A stretch of DNA of 64,000 nucleotides from Bacteroidota bacterium (GCA_016706865.1 JADJIS010000003.1:124001-188000), one strand, 5' to 3'; shown: positions 9,441-17,738, counted from the first letter of the stretch. A program made the numbers and translations. Notes: generated from the sequence alone by a model not told the origin.

Positions 9441-10571
9441 ATGAAAATTAAAGGTAAACATTACAAAACTATCTGGCTGCATCCGGAAAACGAAAATATA
9501 GTGCAAATTATTGACCAAAGATGGTTGCCTCATAAATTTGTTGTTGCTGATATCAGATCTGTAGATGAAATGTGTATTGCAATCAAGGATATGTGGGTTC
9601 GTGGTGCACCACTGATCGGGGCTGCAGCAGCATGGGGAATGTATTTATCGGCTGTGGAAGTGCCTGCGAGTTGTGCACGCGATTTTTTTTTCGAGGAAAG
9701 TTATGGCAAATTACTAAAAACCCGTCCAACAGCAATTAATTTGAAATGGGCTTTGGATGAAATGTTGAAATCAATTACCGGAAACGATTCTATTATTGAA
9801 TCCAAATGGTATGCAAAAAAAAGAGCGGAATGGATTTGCGACGATGATGTGAAATTCAATACCCTTATCGGCGAGCATGGATTAAAAATTATAGAGGAGA
9901 TAGCAGCAAAAAAAAATAATGCAAGGGTAAATATTTTAACTCATTGTAATGCTGGATGGTTGGCAACTGTTGACAGAGGAACTGCTACTGCTCCAATTTA
10001 TCTGGCAAAGGAAAAAGGAATTGATATTCATGTGTATGTTAGCGAAACAAGACCCAGAAATCAAGGTGCACAATTAACAGCCTGGGAATTATTAGAAAAT
10101 GATATTCCACATACCTTAATTGCAGATAACGCTGCCGGACACCTTATGCAAAATAAAATGGTTGATCTGGTTTTGGTAGGTACCGACAGAACCTCGGCAA
10201 CATGTGATGTTGTAAATAAAATAGGAACCTATTTAAAAGCGTTGGCTGCATTTGACAATAATATTCCATTTTACGTTGCAGCGCCATCTTCGAGTATTGA
10301 TTTTAATATTAAAGATGCATTTAAAGAAATTCCTATTGAAGAAAGAAATGGAGATGAGGTGAAATATGTTCAGGGATTATTGGATAATAAAATTCAATCT
10401 GTATTAATTTCTCCAAAGGAAACGCCTGCAAGTAATTATGCATTTGATATTACTCCGGCGAAATATGTTACTGGGTTGATTACGGAAAGAGGAGTTTGCA
10501 AAGCTGAGGAAACAGAAATAATGAAATTGTTTCCTGAAAAATTCTCAAATACAAAAATTAATATAGCTTAA
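9441..10571 (+). CDS. mtnA: MtnA, methylthioribose-1-phosphate isomerase
   Basis: MtnA converts 5-methylthioribose 1-phosphate to methylthioribulose 1-phosphate, in the cytosol, during recovery of methylthioadenosine. The protein has 376 residues, near the usual 345-380. Diagnostic stretches are WVRGAPLIGAAAAWGM, the catalytic Cys in THCNAGWLATV and the catalytic Asp in IADNAAGHLM; the C-terminus has the common RGV(C)xxxE pattern. It may alternatively be called an eIF2B-alpha-like protein, but these motifs fit MtnA better. A class II aldolase gene begins 8 nt after its stop, which suggests an operon for use of the methylthioribulose phosphate. Confidence 0.93.
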   Translation: MKIKGKHYKTIWLHPENENIVQIIDQRWLPHKFVVADIRSVDEMCIAIKDMWVRGAPLIGAAAAWGMYLSAVEVPASCARDFFFEESYGKLLKTRPTAINLKWALDEMLKSITGNDSIIESKWYAKKRAEWICDDDVKFNTLIGEHGLKIIEEIAAKKNNARVNILTHCNAGWLATVDRGTATAPIYLAKEKGIDIHVYVSETRPRNQGAQLTAWELLENDIPHTLIADNAAGHLMQNKMVDLVLVGTDRTSATCDVVNKIGTYLKALAAFDNNIPFYVAAPSSSIDFNIKDAFKEIPIEERNGDEVKYVQGLLDNKIQSVLISPKETPASNYAFDITPAKYVTGLITERGVCKAEETEIMKLFPEKFSNTKINIA

Positions 10572-10579
10572 AGAAAAGG

Positions 10580-11185
10580 ATGATTTTTGATGAAGGTTAT
10601 ATTAAATATGTAATTAATTGGGAAAATTCTCCCGAAATAAAAGACTGCGATTTTGCAAAATTGATAATTTGCAGAAACAACCTCAAATCGTTGAATCTCA
10701 TTGGAGTGTACCCAAATGGAATCGGTTTTGGGAATGTGAGTTGTAGAGTAGGTATATCTAATGAATTTATCATTTCAGGAACCCAAACTGCAGATGTCAA
10801 TATTGCTGATGCAGGTCAATTTAGTTTAGTATATAGTGTTGATATAGATCAGAATAAGCTTTATTGTAAAGGTCCTGTTAAAGCATCTTCCGAAGCCCTT
10901 ACACATGCTGCTATCTATTTGGCGGATCCAAAAATTAATTGTGTTATTCATGTTCATCATCCAGAAAAATGGGAATCATTATTAAATAAAGTAACTACAA
11001 TTGATAAAAATATCGCCTATGGTACTCCACAATTGGCAAAAAATATCGATGAATTATTAAAAAATGACCAGACCCTAAAACGCGAAAAGATATTTGTAAC
11101 TGCCGGTCATGAAGATGGAATTTTTGTTTTTGGGGAGACGGTAGAAGAGGCGTTCGGGGTTTTGAATTTGCATTTGAATTTGTAG
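10580..11185 (+). CDS. Class II aldolase/adducin family protein, probably acting on methylthioribulose 1-phosphate
   Basis: The 201-residue protein has the class II aldolase fold with all key residues visible: GNVSCR (phosphate-binding loop), SSEALTHAAIY with the catalytic Glu, the zinc pair in VIHVHHPEKW and the third zinc His in TAGHEDG. It follows mtnA by 8 nt. Two jobs fit that position: MtnB dehydratase of the full methionine salvage pathway, or the aldolase of the methylthio-alkyl (DHAP) shunt that splits the sugar into DHAP and methylthioacetaldehyde. No mtnC/mtnD genes are next to it. The last residues (NLHLNL) are encoded within a 68-bp palindrome. The family call is firm; the exact reaction is inferred. 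Confidence 0.8.
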   Translation: MIFDEGYIKYVINWENSPEIKDCDFAKLIICRNNLKSLNLIGVYPNGIGFGNVSCRVGISNEFIISGTQTADVNIADAGQFSLVYSVDIDQNKLYCKGPVKASSEALTHAAIYLADPKINCVIHVHHPEKWESLLNKVTTIDKNIAYGTPQLAKNIDELLKNDQTLKREKIFVTAGHEDGIFVFGETVEEAFGVLNLHLNL

Positions 11186-11229
11186 AGTCACAAAATTTTG
11201 TGACTCTACAAATTCAAATGCAAATTCAA
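11162..11229. repeat. 68-bp perfect palindrome, no loop
   Basis: Two 34-bp arms match perfectly with no spacer, centred between 11195 and 11196 (CACAAAA|TTTTGTG, then AGAGT/ACTCT outward). The left arm includes the last codons and stop of the aldolase gene. It lies between convergent genes (the stop of mqnD is at 11250). It could form a cruciform in DNA or a strong hairpin in either transcript and so could act as a terminator or mRNA stabiliser. A related palindrome sharing TAGAG arms is at 17739-17804. Confidence 0.9.
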
Positions 11230-11249
11230 CCAATACGTTCTGGTCTACT

Positions 11250-12077
11250 CTAAACAAACAACGGATAAACCATCCCGCCAATTATCCTCTTTTCCATAGC
11301 AACCTCATATAATTTCTCTACGGCATTTTTTCCTTCTGCGCCGAGATCTACGGTGAAATCATTTACATATAGTTGTATATGTTTTTTCATCACCTCTTCT
11401 TCCATTTCCTGCGAATGTTGTCGAACGAAGTCCATAGTTTGATCTGGGTTTTTCATTGCAAATTCCACACTGCGTTTTAATACACGGTTGATCTTTTGTT
11501 TGAGATCGGTATCGAAATTTCTTCTGACACAAATTCCTCCGAGTGGAATAGGTAATTGATATTTTTTTTCCCACCATTCTCCCAGGTCAATAATTTTTTT
11601 TAATCCCTTTGCCTGATACGTAAAACGATTTTCGTGAATTATAACGCCTATATCTATTGCTTCGCTTAACAAAGCATTTTCGATCTCCGAAAAAACATAT
11701 TCTTTTTTGGTTGCAGCTTCCGGAAAGGCCATGGATAATAAAAAATTTGCTGTTGTTAATTTTCCGGGAATTCCAACTAAACAGAATTCAATTTTTGACC
11801 TTGGAATTTCACCTTTAGAAATGAGTAGTGGTCCGCAACCCCTGCCCAATGCCGATCCTGAAGTAAGTAGCTGATAATTTCTACTCATGTATGCATAAGC
11901 ATGATAACTCAATTTTGTGATATCCAGGTCTTCGTGATGTGCATTATTATTAAGTGTTTCCACATCTGCAAAAACGATATCAAATTCCAACCCCTCGGTA
12001 TCAATTTTTTGATGAGCTAGTGCATCAAATATATAGGTATCATTCGGGCAAGGAGAAAATCCTAAACTTAATTTCAT
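11250..12077 (-). CDS. mqnD: MqnD, 1,4-dihydroxy-6-naphthoate synthase
   Basis: MqnD cuts cyclic dehypoxanthinylfutalosine to 1,4-dihydroxy-6-naphthoate in the futalosine route to menaquinone. The 275-residue protein opens with the diagnostic LGFSPCPNDTYIFDAL and continues with the periplasmic-binding-protein-like fold: DITKLSYHAYAYM, GSALGRGCGPLL and the later VIIHENRFTY, which holds the catalytic His. No signal peptide is present, as expected for a cytosolic enzyme. Its start overlaps the stop of mqnB by 4 nt (ATGA), so the two are translationally coupled. Confidence 0.95.
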   Translation of the reverse strand: MKLSLGFSPCPNDTYIFDALAHQKIDTEGLEFDIVFADVETLNNNAHHEDLDITKLSYHAYAYMSRNYQLLTSGSALGRGCGPLLISKGEIPRSKIEFCLVGIPGKLTTANFLLSMAFPEAATKKEYVFSEIENALLSEAIDIGVIIHENRFTYQAKGLKKIIDLGEWWEKKYQLPIPLGGICVRRNFDTDLKQKINRVLKRSVEFAMKNPDQTMDFVRQHSQEMEEEVMKKHIQLYVNDFTVDLGAEGKNAVEKLYEVAMEKRIIGGMVYPLFV

Positions 12078-12763
12078 GTAGTTATTTCATTAATTAATTG
12101 TACTAAAATGGTGTTGAGATTTTGAACAGCCAAAGGAATATTCCAGTTCGTTTTATTTCTTTTTTCTACATAATTGGAAACCGCACGTATCTGAATAAAT
12201 GGAATTTTTTTCATGGAACAACAGTAAAAAAACGGGGATCCTTCCATGCTTTCAACATCAGGATGGTATTTGTTTTCCGTCCGAATAATACTTTCCTCAT
12301 TTCCATGAACCGTTTCTACAGTGATCGCTCTTACTTTTTTTATTTTTTGCAGACTATTTAAAGGTTTTGGATCATTTTCTATCCATCCATTTGTATAAGG
12401 AAATTCATTTTTGTTTTGCAGTCCAAGTTCGAATACATCAATAAATATTTCACCATCTTCTGCACCACTTTGTGCATTTTTTTCTGCAGTTATTTCTACA
12501 ACTTCTCCAATCAATAAATTGCGATCAAATGCACCACAAATTCCCGCCTGAAGACATAGGTCAAATTGGTTTTTATTCAGAGCATCAGTTATTTGATAGG
12601 TTGCATGTGTTATTCCAACACCTGTGATGAGAATGGAAATATTAATTCCTTTCTTATAATTAAAATTATAGATGCCGGGATTTAATTGTGACTGAGTATC
12701 AGTTATTTGCGCAACAAAATGCGGGATTTCCGACGGGGTGGCTACAACTAAACAGATATTCAT
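12074..12763 (-). CDS. mqnB: MqnB, futalosine hydrolase
   Basis: MqnB removes the hypoxanthine base from futalosine. The 229-residue protein has the nucleoside phosphorylase/hydrolase fold: MNICLVVATPSEIPHF at the start, the GVGITHATYQ turn, LCLQAGICGAF, the substrate-binding VESMEGSPFFYCC with its conserved Met-Glu, and the closing IRAVSNYVEKRNK. It is followed by mqnD with a 4-nt overlap. The pair shows that the organism makes menaquinone by the futalosine route rather than the MenFDHCEB route; mqnA, mqnC and mqnE must lie elsewhere. Confidence 0.93.
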   Translation of the reverse strand: MNICLVVATPSEIPHFVAQITDTQSQLNPGIYNFNYKKGINISILITGVGITHATYQITDALNKNQFDLCLQAGICGAFDRNLLIGEVVEITAEKNAQSGAEDGEIFIDVFELGLQNKNEFPYTNGWIENDPKPLNSLQKIKKVRAITVETVHGNEESIIRTENKYHPDVESMEGSPFFYCCSMKKIPFIQIRAVSNYVEKRNKTNWNIPLAVQNLNTILVQLINEITT

Positions 12764-12863
12764 ACTGCGAAGGTAACATCAAAAAAGTAAAACAAAATTG
12801 TTATAATTGAAGGAAATTGCTCGAAAAATAGTTGCAATTTTGCACAAAAATCAACATACACTG

Positions 12864-13457
12864 ATGAAATTGTTTTTAAATATTCTGTTTTTATTCATGG
12901 GGATTACGGTTTTGCAAGCCCAGCAAAATTATAATGAAATTACCGCAGATAGTGCATTTACTTTCAAGGATAGCCGTGATGGAAAGGAATATGAAGCGTT
13001 AAGTTATGCCGGTATGATATGGATGGGCGAGAATTTGCGATATAATACTAAACACAGTTGGTGTTATGAGGACAAGGCTGGTAACTGCAAAGAATTCGGT
13101 CGACTGTATACCTGGGAGGAAGCAAAAAGTGCTTGTCCTAAAGGATGGCACCTTCCATCTAAACATGAATGGGATACTCTGATCACCGCTTTGGGTGGAT
13201 ATGAAACTGCAGGGCATGCGCTTGCTTTTGGGGCAAACCTCCAATTCAATATTGTATTTGGATATCCACCAAATGTGAGCGGACGATACAGCAGCGATGA
13301 TCTGCAGGCGAGTTTCTGGAGTGCGGATGAAAATAATGCAAGCACTGCATGGGTATATTATTTTATCAGAGATAAATTGCCTTTGGTATATGCGAATTAT
13401 TTTTCTAAAAATTATGGCATGATGTGCAGGTGCGTGATGGATGAGGGAACAAAATGA
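12864..13457 (+). CDS. Secreted FISUMP-domain protein
   Basis: I start the gene at 12864, where a signal peptide begins (MKLFLNILFLFMGITVLQAQ); an ATG 57 nt upstream would place a charged leader before it. The rest is a single FISUMP domain (Fibrobacter succinogenes major paralogous domain): FKDSRDGKEYEALSY, IWMGENLRYN, GRLYTWEEAKSACPKGWHLP, SFWSADENNASTAWVYYF and the Cys-rich end MMCRCVMDE. About 198 residues. Such domains occur in surface or periplasmic proteins of Bacteroidota and Fibrobacteres; the function is not established. No sorting tail, so it probably stays in the periplasm or is a small secreted protein. Confidence 0.8.
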   Translation: MKLFLNILFLFMGITVLQAQQNYNEITADSAFTFKDSRDGKEYEALSYAGMIWMGENLRYNTKHSWCYEDKAGNCKEFGRLYTWEEAKSACPKGWHLPSKHEWDTLITALGGYETAGHALAFGANLQFNIVFGYPPNVSGRYSSDDLQASFWSADENNASTAWVYYFIRDKLPLVYANYFSKNYGMMCRCVMDEGTK

Positions 13458-13531
13458 TATTCTTATTACGGATCATTTAATAAATTAATATTTCCATATA
13501 TTAATTTATTATATTAAAATATTAATTCTCC

Positions 13532-13981
13532 ATGACAGAAGATATTTTAGATGTTGAAGAAAAAGTAGACGTCAAAAAAGAAAGATTAAAATTACTTCCC
13601 AAGTGGATCAAATTTTTTAGTTGGATCTTTTTGGTGTTAGGAGCAACCACACCTATAATATTATTTCTTCCTTTAGTTTATAATGGACCACTTGAATTAT
13701 CTGTTTTGGGATTTTCCGCCGATAATCCCTATCATCCACAGGGAATAGCTGTTGTATTATTTTTTCTTTTAAGTGGCATAACTGCATTTGGTTTATTGTG
13801 GGCAAAAAAATGGGCTCCTTTATTAGGGTTTTTAATAAGTATTATTGGTTTGATTTGTGTTATCATAAATGCAATTTATAGTCAGGATAATAATTTGCCG
13901 TTAGAACCTTTGTTGCAAATTCCTTTTATGATCAAAATGATTTCTATTAAGGGGAGTTGGGAATGGTTGGGGGAGGAGTGA
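13532..13981 (+). CDS. Small membrane protein, unknown
   Basis: Not recognised. The 149-residue protein has a charged N-terminus (residues 1-27) followed by four hydrophobic segments, roughly 28-55, 70-90, 93-115 and perhaps 128-140, with a basic loop (WAKKW) between the second and third. There is no signal peptide of the cleaved type. It is 74 nt after the FISUMP gene and could be read with it. It resembles the many small four-helix membrane proteins of Bacteroidota without a known job. Confidence 0.65.
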   Translation: MTEDILDVEEKVDVKKERLKLLPKWIKFFSWIFLVLGATTPIILFLPLVYNGPLELSVLGFSADNPYHPQGIAVVLFFLLSGITAFGLLWAKKWAPLLGFLISIIGLICVIINAIYSQDNNLPLEPLLQIPFMIKMISIKGSWEWLGEE

Positions 13982-14094
13982 GGAATATTTCAAAGTTATA
14001 TATAATAAGTTACCTTACCTGAAGATCATATTAGAAATGAGTTAACTCAACCCTTTTCATCTTTCGTATCTGGTGTCAGAGCTATATTTATTAT

Positions 14095-14708
14095 GAATTT
14101 TTGTGGATTATGAAACATCATCTGCTGGTGGGGGAGCCATTACATCCTTTTATCCCCTCTTCGACATCGCTCAGCGTCCATTTTTAAAACCAAAAATCCA
14201 AACTTGAATGAGGCATTCAGTTTTTGCGGGTTATGAAACATGATCCGGTGGTGGGGGAGCTGCTCAATCCATAATCCCCCTCTTCGCTATCGCTCAGCGT
14301 CCAAATTTCAAGCAAAAAATCCAAACTCGAATGAGACATTCGGTTGGCGGGTTATGAGACATGATCCGGTGGTGGGGGAGCTGCTCAATCCATAATCCCC
14401 CTCTTCGCTATCGCTCAACGTCCAAATTTCAAACAAAAAATCCAAACTCGAATGAGACATTCGGTTAGCGGGTTATGAGACATGATCCGGAGGTGGGGGA
14501 GCTGCTCAATCCATAATCCCCCTCTTCGCTATCGCTCAGCGTCCAAATTTCAAACAAAAAATCCAAACTCGAATGAGACATTCGGTGTTAGCGGGTTATG
14601 AGACATGATCCGGTGGTGGGGGAGCAGCTCAATCCATAATCCCCCTCTTCGCTATCGCTCAGCGTCCAAATTTCAAACAAAAAATCCAAACTCGAATGAG
14701 ACATTCGG
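14095..14708. repeat. Five tandem copies of a 122-bp repeat
   Basis: The marker TTATGARACATSATC recurs at 14108, 14231, 14352, 14473 and 14596, a period of 121-123 bp. The first copy is diverged; the last three are almost identical. Each unit carries GGTGGGGGAG, CTCAATCCATAATCCCCC and CGCTATCGCTCAGCG, and units meet at a small hairpin CGAATG-AGA-CATTCG. No start-stop frame across it looks like a protein. It fills most of the 776-nt space between the membrane protein gene and tRNA-Cys; bases 13982-14094 hold nothing clear. Confidence 0.88.
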
Positions 14709-14732
14709 TTTGGATTTTTTGTTTGAAATTTG
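14667..14732. repeat. Long hairpin at the end of the 122-bp array
   Basis: The arms 14667-14691 and 14708-14732 are perfect 25-bp inverted repeats (GTTTGGATTTTTTG in the right arm) around CGAATG-AGA-CATTCG, which itself pairs. Right of it, 14740-14760 is the inverse of another part of the repeat unit (GGGGGATTATGGATTGAG). The array therefore ends in a partial inverted copy that touches the 3' end of tRNA-Cys. It could serve as a terminator for the minus-strand tRNA. Confidence 0.8.
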
Positions 14733-14757
14733 TCCTAATCGGGGGGATTATGGATTG

Positions 14758-14828
14758 AGGTCGGAAGCGGATTCGAACCGCTGTACGAGCTTTTGCAGAG
14801 CTCTGCCTAGCCACTCGGCCATCCGACC
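14758..14828 (-). tRNA. tRNA-Cys (GCA)
   Basis: Read on the minus strand, the acceptor stem GGTCGGA pairs with TCCGACC, the D-arm is GGCCGAGTGGCTAGGC, the anticodon stem GAGCT/AGCTC holds the loop CTGCAAA with anticodon GCA, and the T-loop is GGTTCGAATCC. The discriminator is U, as usual for tRNA-Cys. CCA is not encoded. 71 nt. Confidence 0.95.
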
Positions 14829-14885
14829 ATTAATTGAGCGCAAAAATATAAACTTCTGGCACAACCTTATAAATTATTTTTTAGT

Positions 14886-15233
14886 TCAACCTTCCATTTC
14901 AATCCAAACCTTGCGCACCTCACCTCCCAGTGGAGGATGAATCTTTGCGATACGCACCTGAATACGGGTTGCAGGAATATTGAATTTTCGGATGGTTTCA
15001 ATAATTTGTTTACAGGCACTTTCTATTAGTTTGTACCTTCCCTGCATCACCTGCTGCACAATTTTATACAAATGATCATAGTCTACAGTATTGGATAATT
15101 CATCCGTTTCACTGCTTATCTCACTGCTTTCCAGTATAAGATCCACTTCAAAATTATTTCCATACATCTGCTCATAATCATAAACACCAATATGACTCTT
15201 GAACAACATTCCCTCTAATATTATACGCGCCAT
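14886..15233 (-). CDS. folB: FolB, dihydroneopterin aldolase
   Basis: FolB splits 7,8-dihydroneopterin to 6-hydroxymethyl-dihydropterin and glycolaldehyde in folate synthesis. The protein has 115 residues, typical for the family. Key stretches are LEGMLFKSHIGVYDYEQ with the substrate-binding Glu near residue 21, TVDYDHLYKIV, LIESACKQII with its conserved Glu, and VRIAKIHPPLGG with the catalytic Lys. It is the only folate gene in view. It runs toward tRNA-Cys on the same strand, 57 nt away. Confidence 0.94.
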   Translation of the reverse strand: MARIILEGMLFKSHIGVYDYEQMYGNNFEVDLILESSEISSETDELSNTVDYDHLYKIVQQVMQGRYKLIESACKQIIETIRKFNIPATRIQVRIAKIHPPLGGEVRKVWIEMEG

Positions 15234-15250
15234 GATAACACAAAGATAGG

Positions 15251-15290
15251 GGGAATTGAGAATTGAGAGTTGAGAATGGAGAATTTGAGC
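15251..15290. repeat. Short heptamer tandem repeat (GAATTGA-type)
   Basis: About five degenerate units of seven bases (GAATTGA, GAGTTGA, GAATGGA) lie just upstream of folB. Further on, at about 15331-15345, ACTGCC is repeated. Same style as the repeats near 17.5, 42.5, 44.8, 47.9 and 48.7 kb but with a different unit. Confidence 0.6.
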
Positions 15291-15354
15291 AGCCGGGCAA
15301 CGAATATCTTAAGTTTTGCATCGGAAAACTGCCACTGCCAACTGTTTACCTTAC

Positions 15355-16185
15355 TCAATAGAATTGATATTCAAACCGAATGATGCTTTGGTTTAATTTT
15401 CTATTTTCCCGAATCAATCCGTTCGGATAGTAGGTTTTAATCTCAACAAGATCGGAGCTTATGTTAACAGGAACATTGGGAGCTTCATAGATATAGAGCA
15501 TTTTGGAGCCATCATCTAAGAGGTATTCTATAGTGTCGGATTTTACCAGTGAATTATAGTCAGAAATTGTGTTATTAAAAGGTAATCCATAATCTTCCTC
15601 CTTGTAAATAATAATAGAATCCTTATCATTATTTGTAAAATTTATTGTTGCTGATCTTATTCCTACGGCATCTAAAAGATATTTTTCATGTCTGATCATC
15701 GTTCCGTTCTGATCATAATTTTTATAATCCAGCAAATGTCCCTTTTCATTATACAAAGAAATATGTCTGGAGAAATTGTTTAAAATGCCTTCTGTATATT
15801 GATATCCAACTATTTCCATCTTTAACGGCATGGTATCATCATTAAAAATGTAAATATTTTTTGAAATAGGAGTAGCAGGATAATAATATCTGCTGTCCTC
15901 TGTCATTCTATTCTTTTTATCGAAGGTTCTTATTTGAATCGTGCTTCTGCAAGGGAGTTCACAAATGGTTTTCTGATTAATTAAATTGCCTGCAGTATCA
16001 TAAATATTGTTGATCTTTTCATTTTCTAAAATTGTATCTGTCCAGAAAAATATCGAAACAGTTTCTGAACTGATATGCATTTTAACAATGCTGTCGGATG
16101 CAATATATCCTCTGTTGAAGGGGACAAATTCCTGTGCTTGTAAAACCTGACAACTTAATAAAAATAAAACAAGATAAAATTTCAT
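15355..16185 (-). CDS. Secreted protein with YwqK-like repeats, unknown
   Basis: The 276-residue protein has a signal peptide (MKFYLVLFLLSCQVLQAQ) and a chain of short strand-turn units such as YDTAGNLINQKTI, YNEKGHLLDYKNYDQNG and YYPNGLIRENRKL. This G-N/Y-aromatic pattern recalls the MORN/YwqK-type repeats that are common in secreted Bacteroidota proteins. No catalytic motif is visible and no sorting tail is present. It follows the papain-like protease gene by 39 nt on the same strand, so the two may be cotranscribed, perhaps as enzyme and partner; that link is inference only. Confidence 0.65.
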   Translation of the reverse strand: MKFYLVLFLLSCQVLQAQEFVPFNRGYIASDSIVKMHISSETVSIFFWTDTILENEKINNIYDTAGNLINQKTICELPCRSTIQIRTFDKKNRMTEDSRYYYPATPISKNIYIFNDDTMPLKMEIVGYQYTEGILNNFSRHISLYNEKGHLLDYKNYDQNGTMIRHEKYLLDAVGIRSATINFTNNDKDSIIIYKEEDYGLPFNNTISDYNSLVKSDTIEYLLDDGSKMLYIYEAPNVPVNISSDLVEIKTYYPNGLIRENRKLNQSIIRFEYQFY

Positions 16186-16224
16186 GTCAGGTTAATTAAT
16201 ATTTATTGGTAATTACATAAAATA

Positions 16225-17514
16225 TTATTTTACGGGTGCATATTCTTTATTAACAGCACTTATATTATAATAGGTATTCGTAAATGATTTACCACTATCC
16301 GTTTTAAAATTGGCAACTATTTTATTTGCCGATGGAAACGAATTATTTGATTGTTGTAAGATATAAGTTTCATATCCGGTCTCTCTTCCATCGAATATAC
16401 CTTGTGTACCGCCATAGTAAGTATCTATCAATTTATTATTAGCATCATAAACCAAATATTCTATTTGGCTAAACCTTGGCATTTGCGAATTGCCGTGATA
16501 TACTACACTTAATGAAATAGATTTTGTATGCATATTAAGTGATTCCGAATCATATTGGTGGGGCAGACTTTTAAGCCAAAACTGATCACTTGTCCAACCA
16601 CCAAGATCATTAACAGATGGGTCAACATAAACCTTTCCTAATATAGGAATCATTAATTCATGGGCATATAATTTGTGGTAATTAAAACTAATCCAGAAAT
16701 ATCCATCATCTCCCCAATCATCGTCCCACGAATTTTTTACTAAAAAACCATCGGCATCATATCCAACAATACTCACAGCATGTCCTCCATCAATTCTGTA
16801 AATAGTATCCGTGTAATATATTTCTGAATTTGGTTCAAATACCTTATCTCCAAATATGGAAACTGCGGCATTAAAACTATATTCCTCGTCTTCATCATAA
16901 TAGACTAAAAAATCGTTCGGATCTATTTTTTCTGATTCTTCACCCGAATTAGAACTCCAATAATGTCCATTTAAAGAATAAGAAATTACGATCGCTTTTT
17001 TTCCATCGTCCAACATTTTTTTAATATAATTTATATCCCTTGCACCATCACCTTCTTTATAAATGTACATTTCAGGTTGAAGTTTATAACTAAAATCCTG
17101 AAACGATAATAATTTAAGTAAACTGGTTCCCGCAATATCACTTTTCATATTTTCGAAATTGGATAAGCTCGTATCTATTTTCACCTTATCAGGATTATAA
17201 GGTTCCTGATCTTCACGTAAGGTTCCTTGATATTGCATCAGGTCGATATAATTTTTGAGAAAAGTTCCTTCATCATAATCCGTTTCATCACTATAACTAT
17301 ACGACTTTGCCATTGCATATAAATATTGTTCACTTAGGTCGGAAGGAAATCCCGGAAAAGTTTCCATCGCAGCGCACAAACCAAAAGCCGTGCATGTTCC
17401 ACGATTCGCCTGGCTTTTTACAGCCGACTGATAAATGCGATGATCAACTATGGGTTGGGCTTTGCAGAAGTTAATAATTACGGCAAAACAAATCAGCAAG
17501 AGTGTGGGTTTCAT
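16225..17514 (-). CDS. Papain-like (C1 family) cysteine protease, secreted
   Basis: The 429-residue protein has a signal peptide (ending NFCKAQ) and a C1A peptidase domain with little or no propeptide: the Gln-Cys pair in SQANRGTCTAFGLC with catalytic Cys41, the catalytic His in GGHAVSIVGYDADG near residue 245 and the Asn in LVKNSWDDDWGDDGYFW near 260. The motif TCTAFG replaces the usual CWAF, as in many bacterial members. About 130 residues after the domain (from VNDLGGWTSD) look like a beta-sandwich. There is no T9SS tail, so periplasmic or outer-membrane-associated action is likely. The unknown secreted protein at 15355 follows it. Confidence 0.87.
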   Translation of the reverse strand: MKPTLLLICFAVIINFCKAQPIVDHRIYQSAVKSQANRGTCTAFGLCAAMETFPGFPSDLSEQYLYAMAKSYSYSDETDYDEGTFLKNYIDLMQYQGTLREDQEPYNPDKVKIDTSLSNFENMKSDIAGTSLLKLLSFQDFSYKLQPEMYIYKEGDGARDINYIKKMLDDGKKAIVISYSLNGHYWSSNSGEESEKIDPNDFLVYYDEDEEYSFNAAVSIFGDKVFEPNSEIYYTDTIYRIDGGHAVSIVGYDADGFLVKNSWDDDWGDDGYFWISFNYHKLYAHELMIPILGKVYVDPSVNDLGGWTSDQFWLKSLPHQYDSESLNMHTKSISLSVVYHGNSQMPRFSQIEYLVYDANNKLIDTYYGGTQGIFDGRETGYETYILQQSNNSFPSANKIVANFKTDSGKSFTNTYYNISAVNKEYAPVK

Positions 17515-17543
17515 TTTTTTTTATTGCGAAAATAGGGAAAAAT

Positions 17544-17735
17544 GGTGAGTGGCGAATAGTGAGTGGTGAGCATGCTCCACACTACCCTAAAGTTAGTAGC
17601 CCAAATAAATGTTCCAACGTTTTGCAGGAACGGACTCACGATTCACGAAATGAGAAATGAGTAATGCCCGCCCGGACGACCCGGTCGGACGGGAGTAATG
17701 AGTTGGATTCTCGTGAGCCGAATGGTTTCAGTCCG
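17544..17735. repeat. Heptamer tract with a GC-rich hairpin
   Basis: Degenerate GAGTGGT/GAATAGT units (17544-17570) and GAGTAAT units flank a 28-bp GC-rich imperfect hairpin at 17666-17693 (GCCCGCCCGG ... GTCGGACGGG). The same 28 bp, with one change, occurs at 48818-48845, again between GAGTAAT units. At 17710-17734 a 25-bp stretch (CTCGTGAGCCG...) recurs with two changes at 45000-45024. Confidence 0.75.
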
Positions 17736-17738
17736 GAT

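Noticed and set aside
14095..14708. CRISPR array made of the 122-bp units
   Set aside because: Units are contiguous without unique spacers, are far longer than CRISPR repeats, and no cas gene is near.
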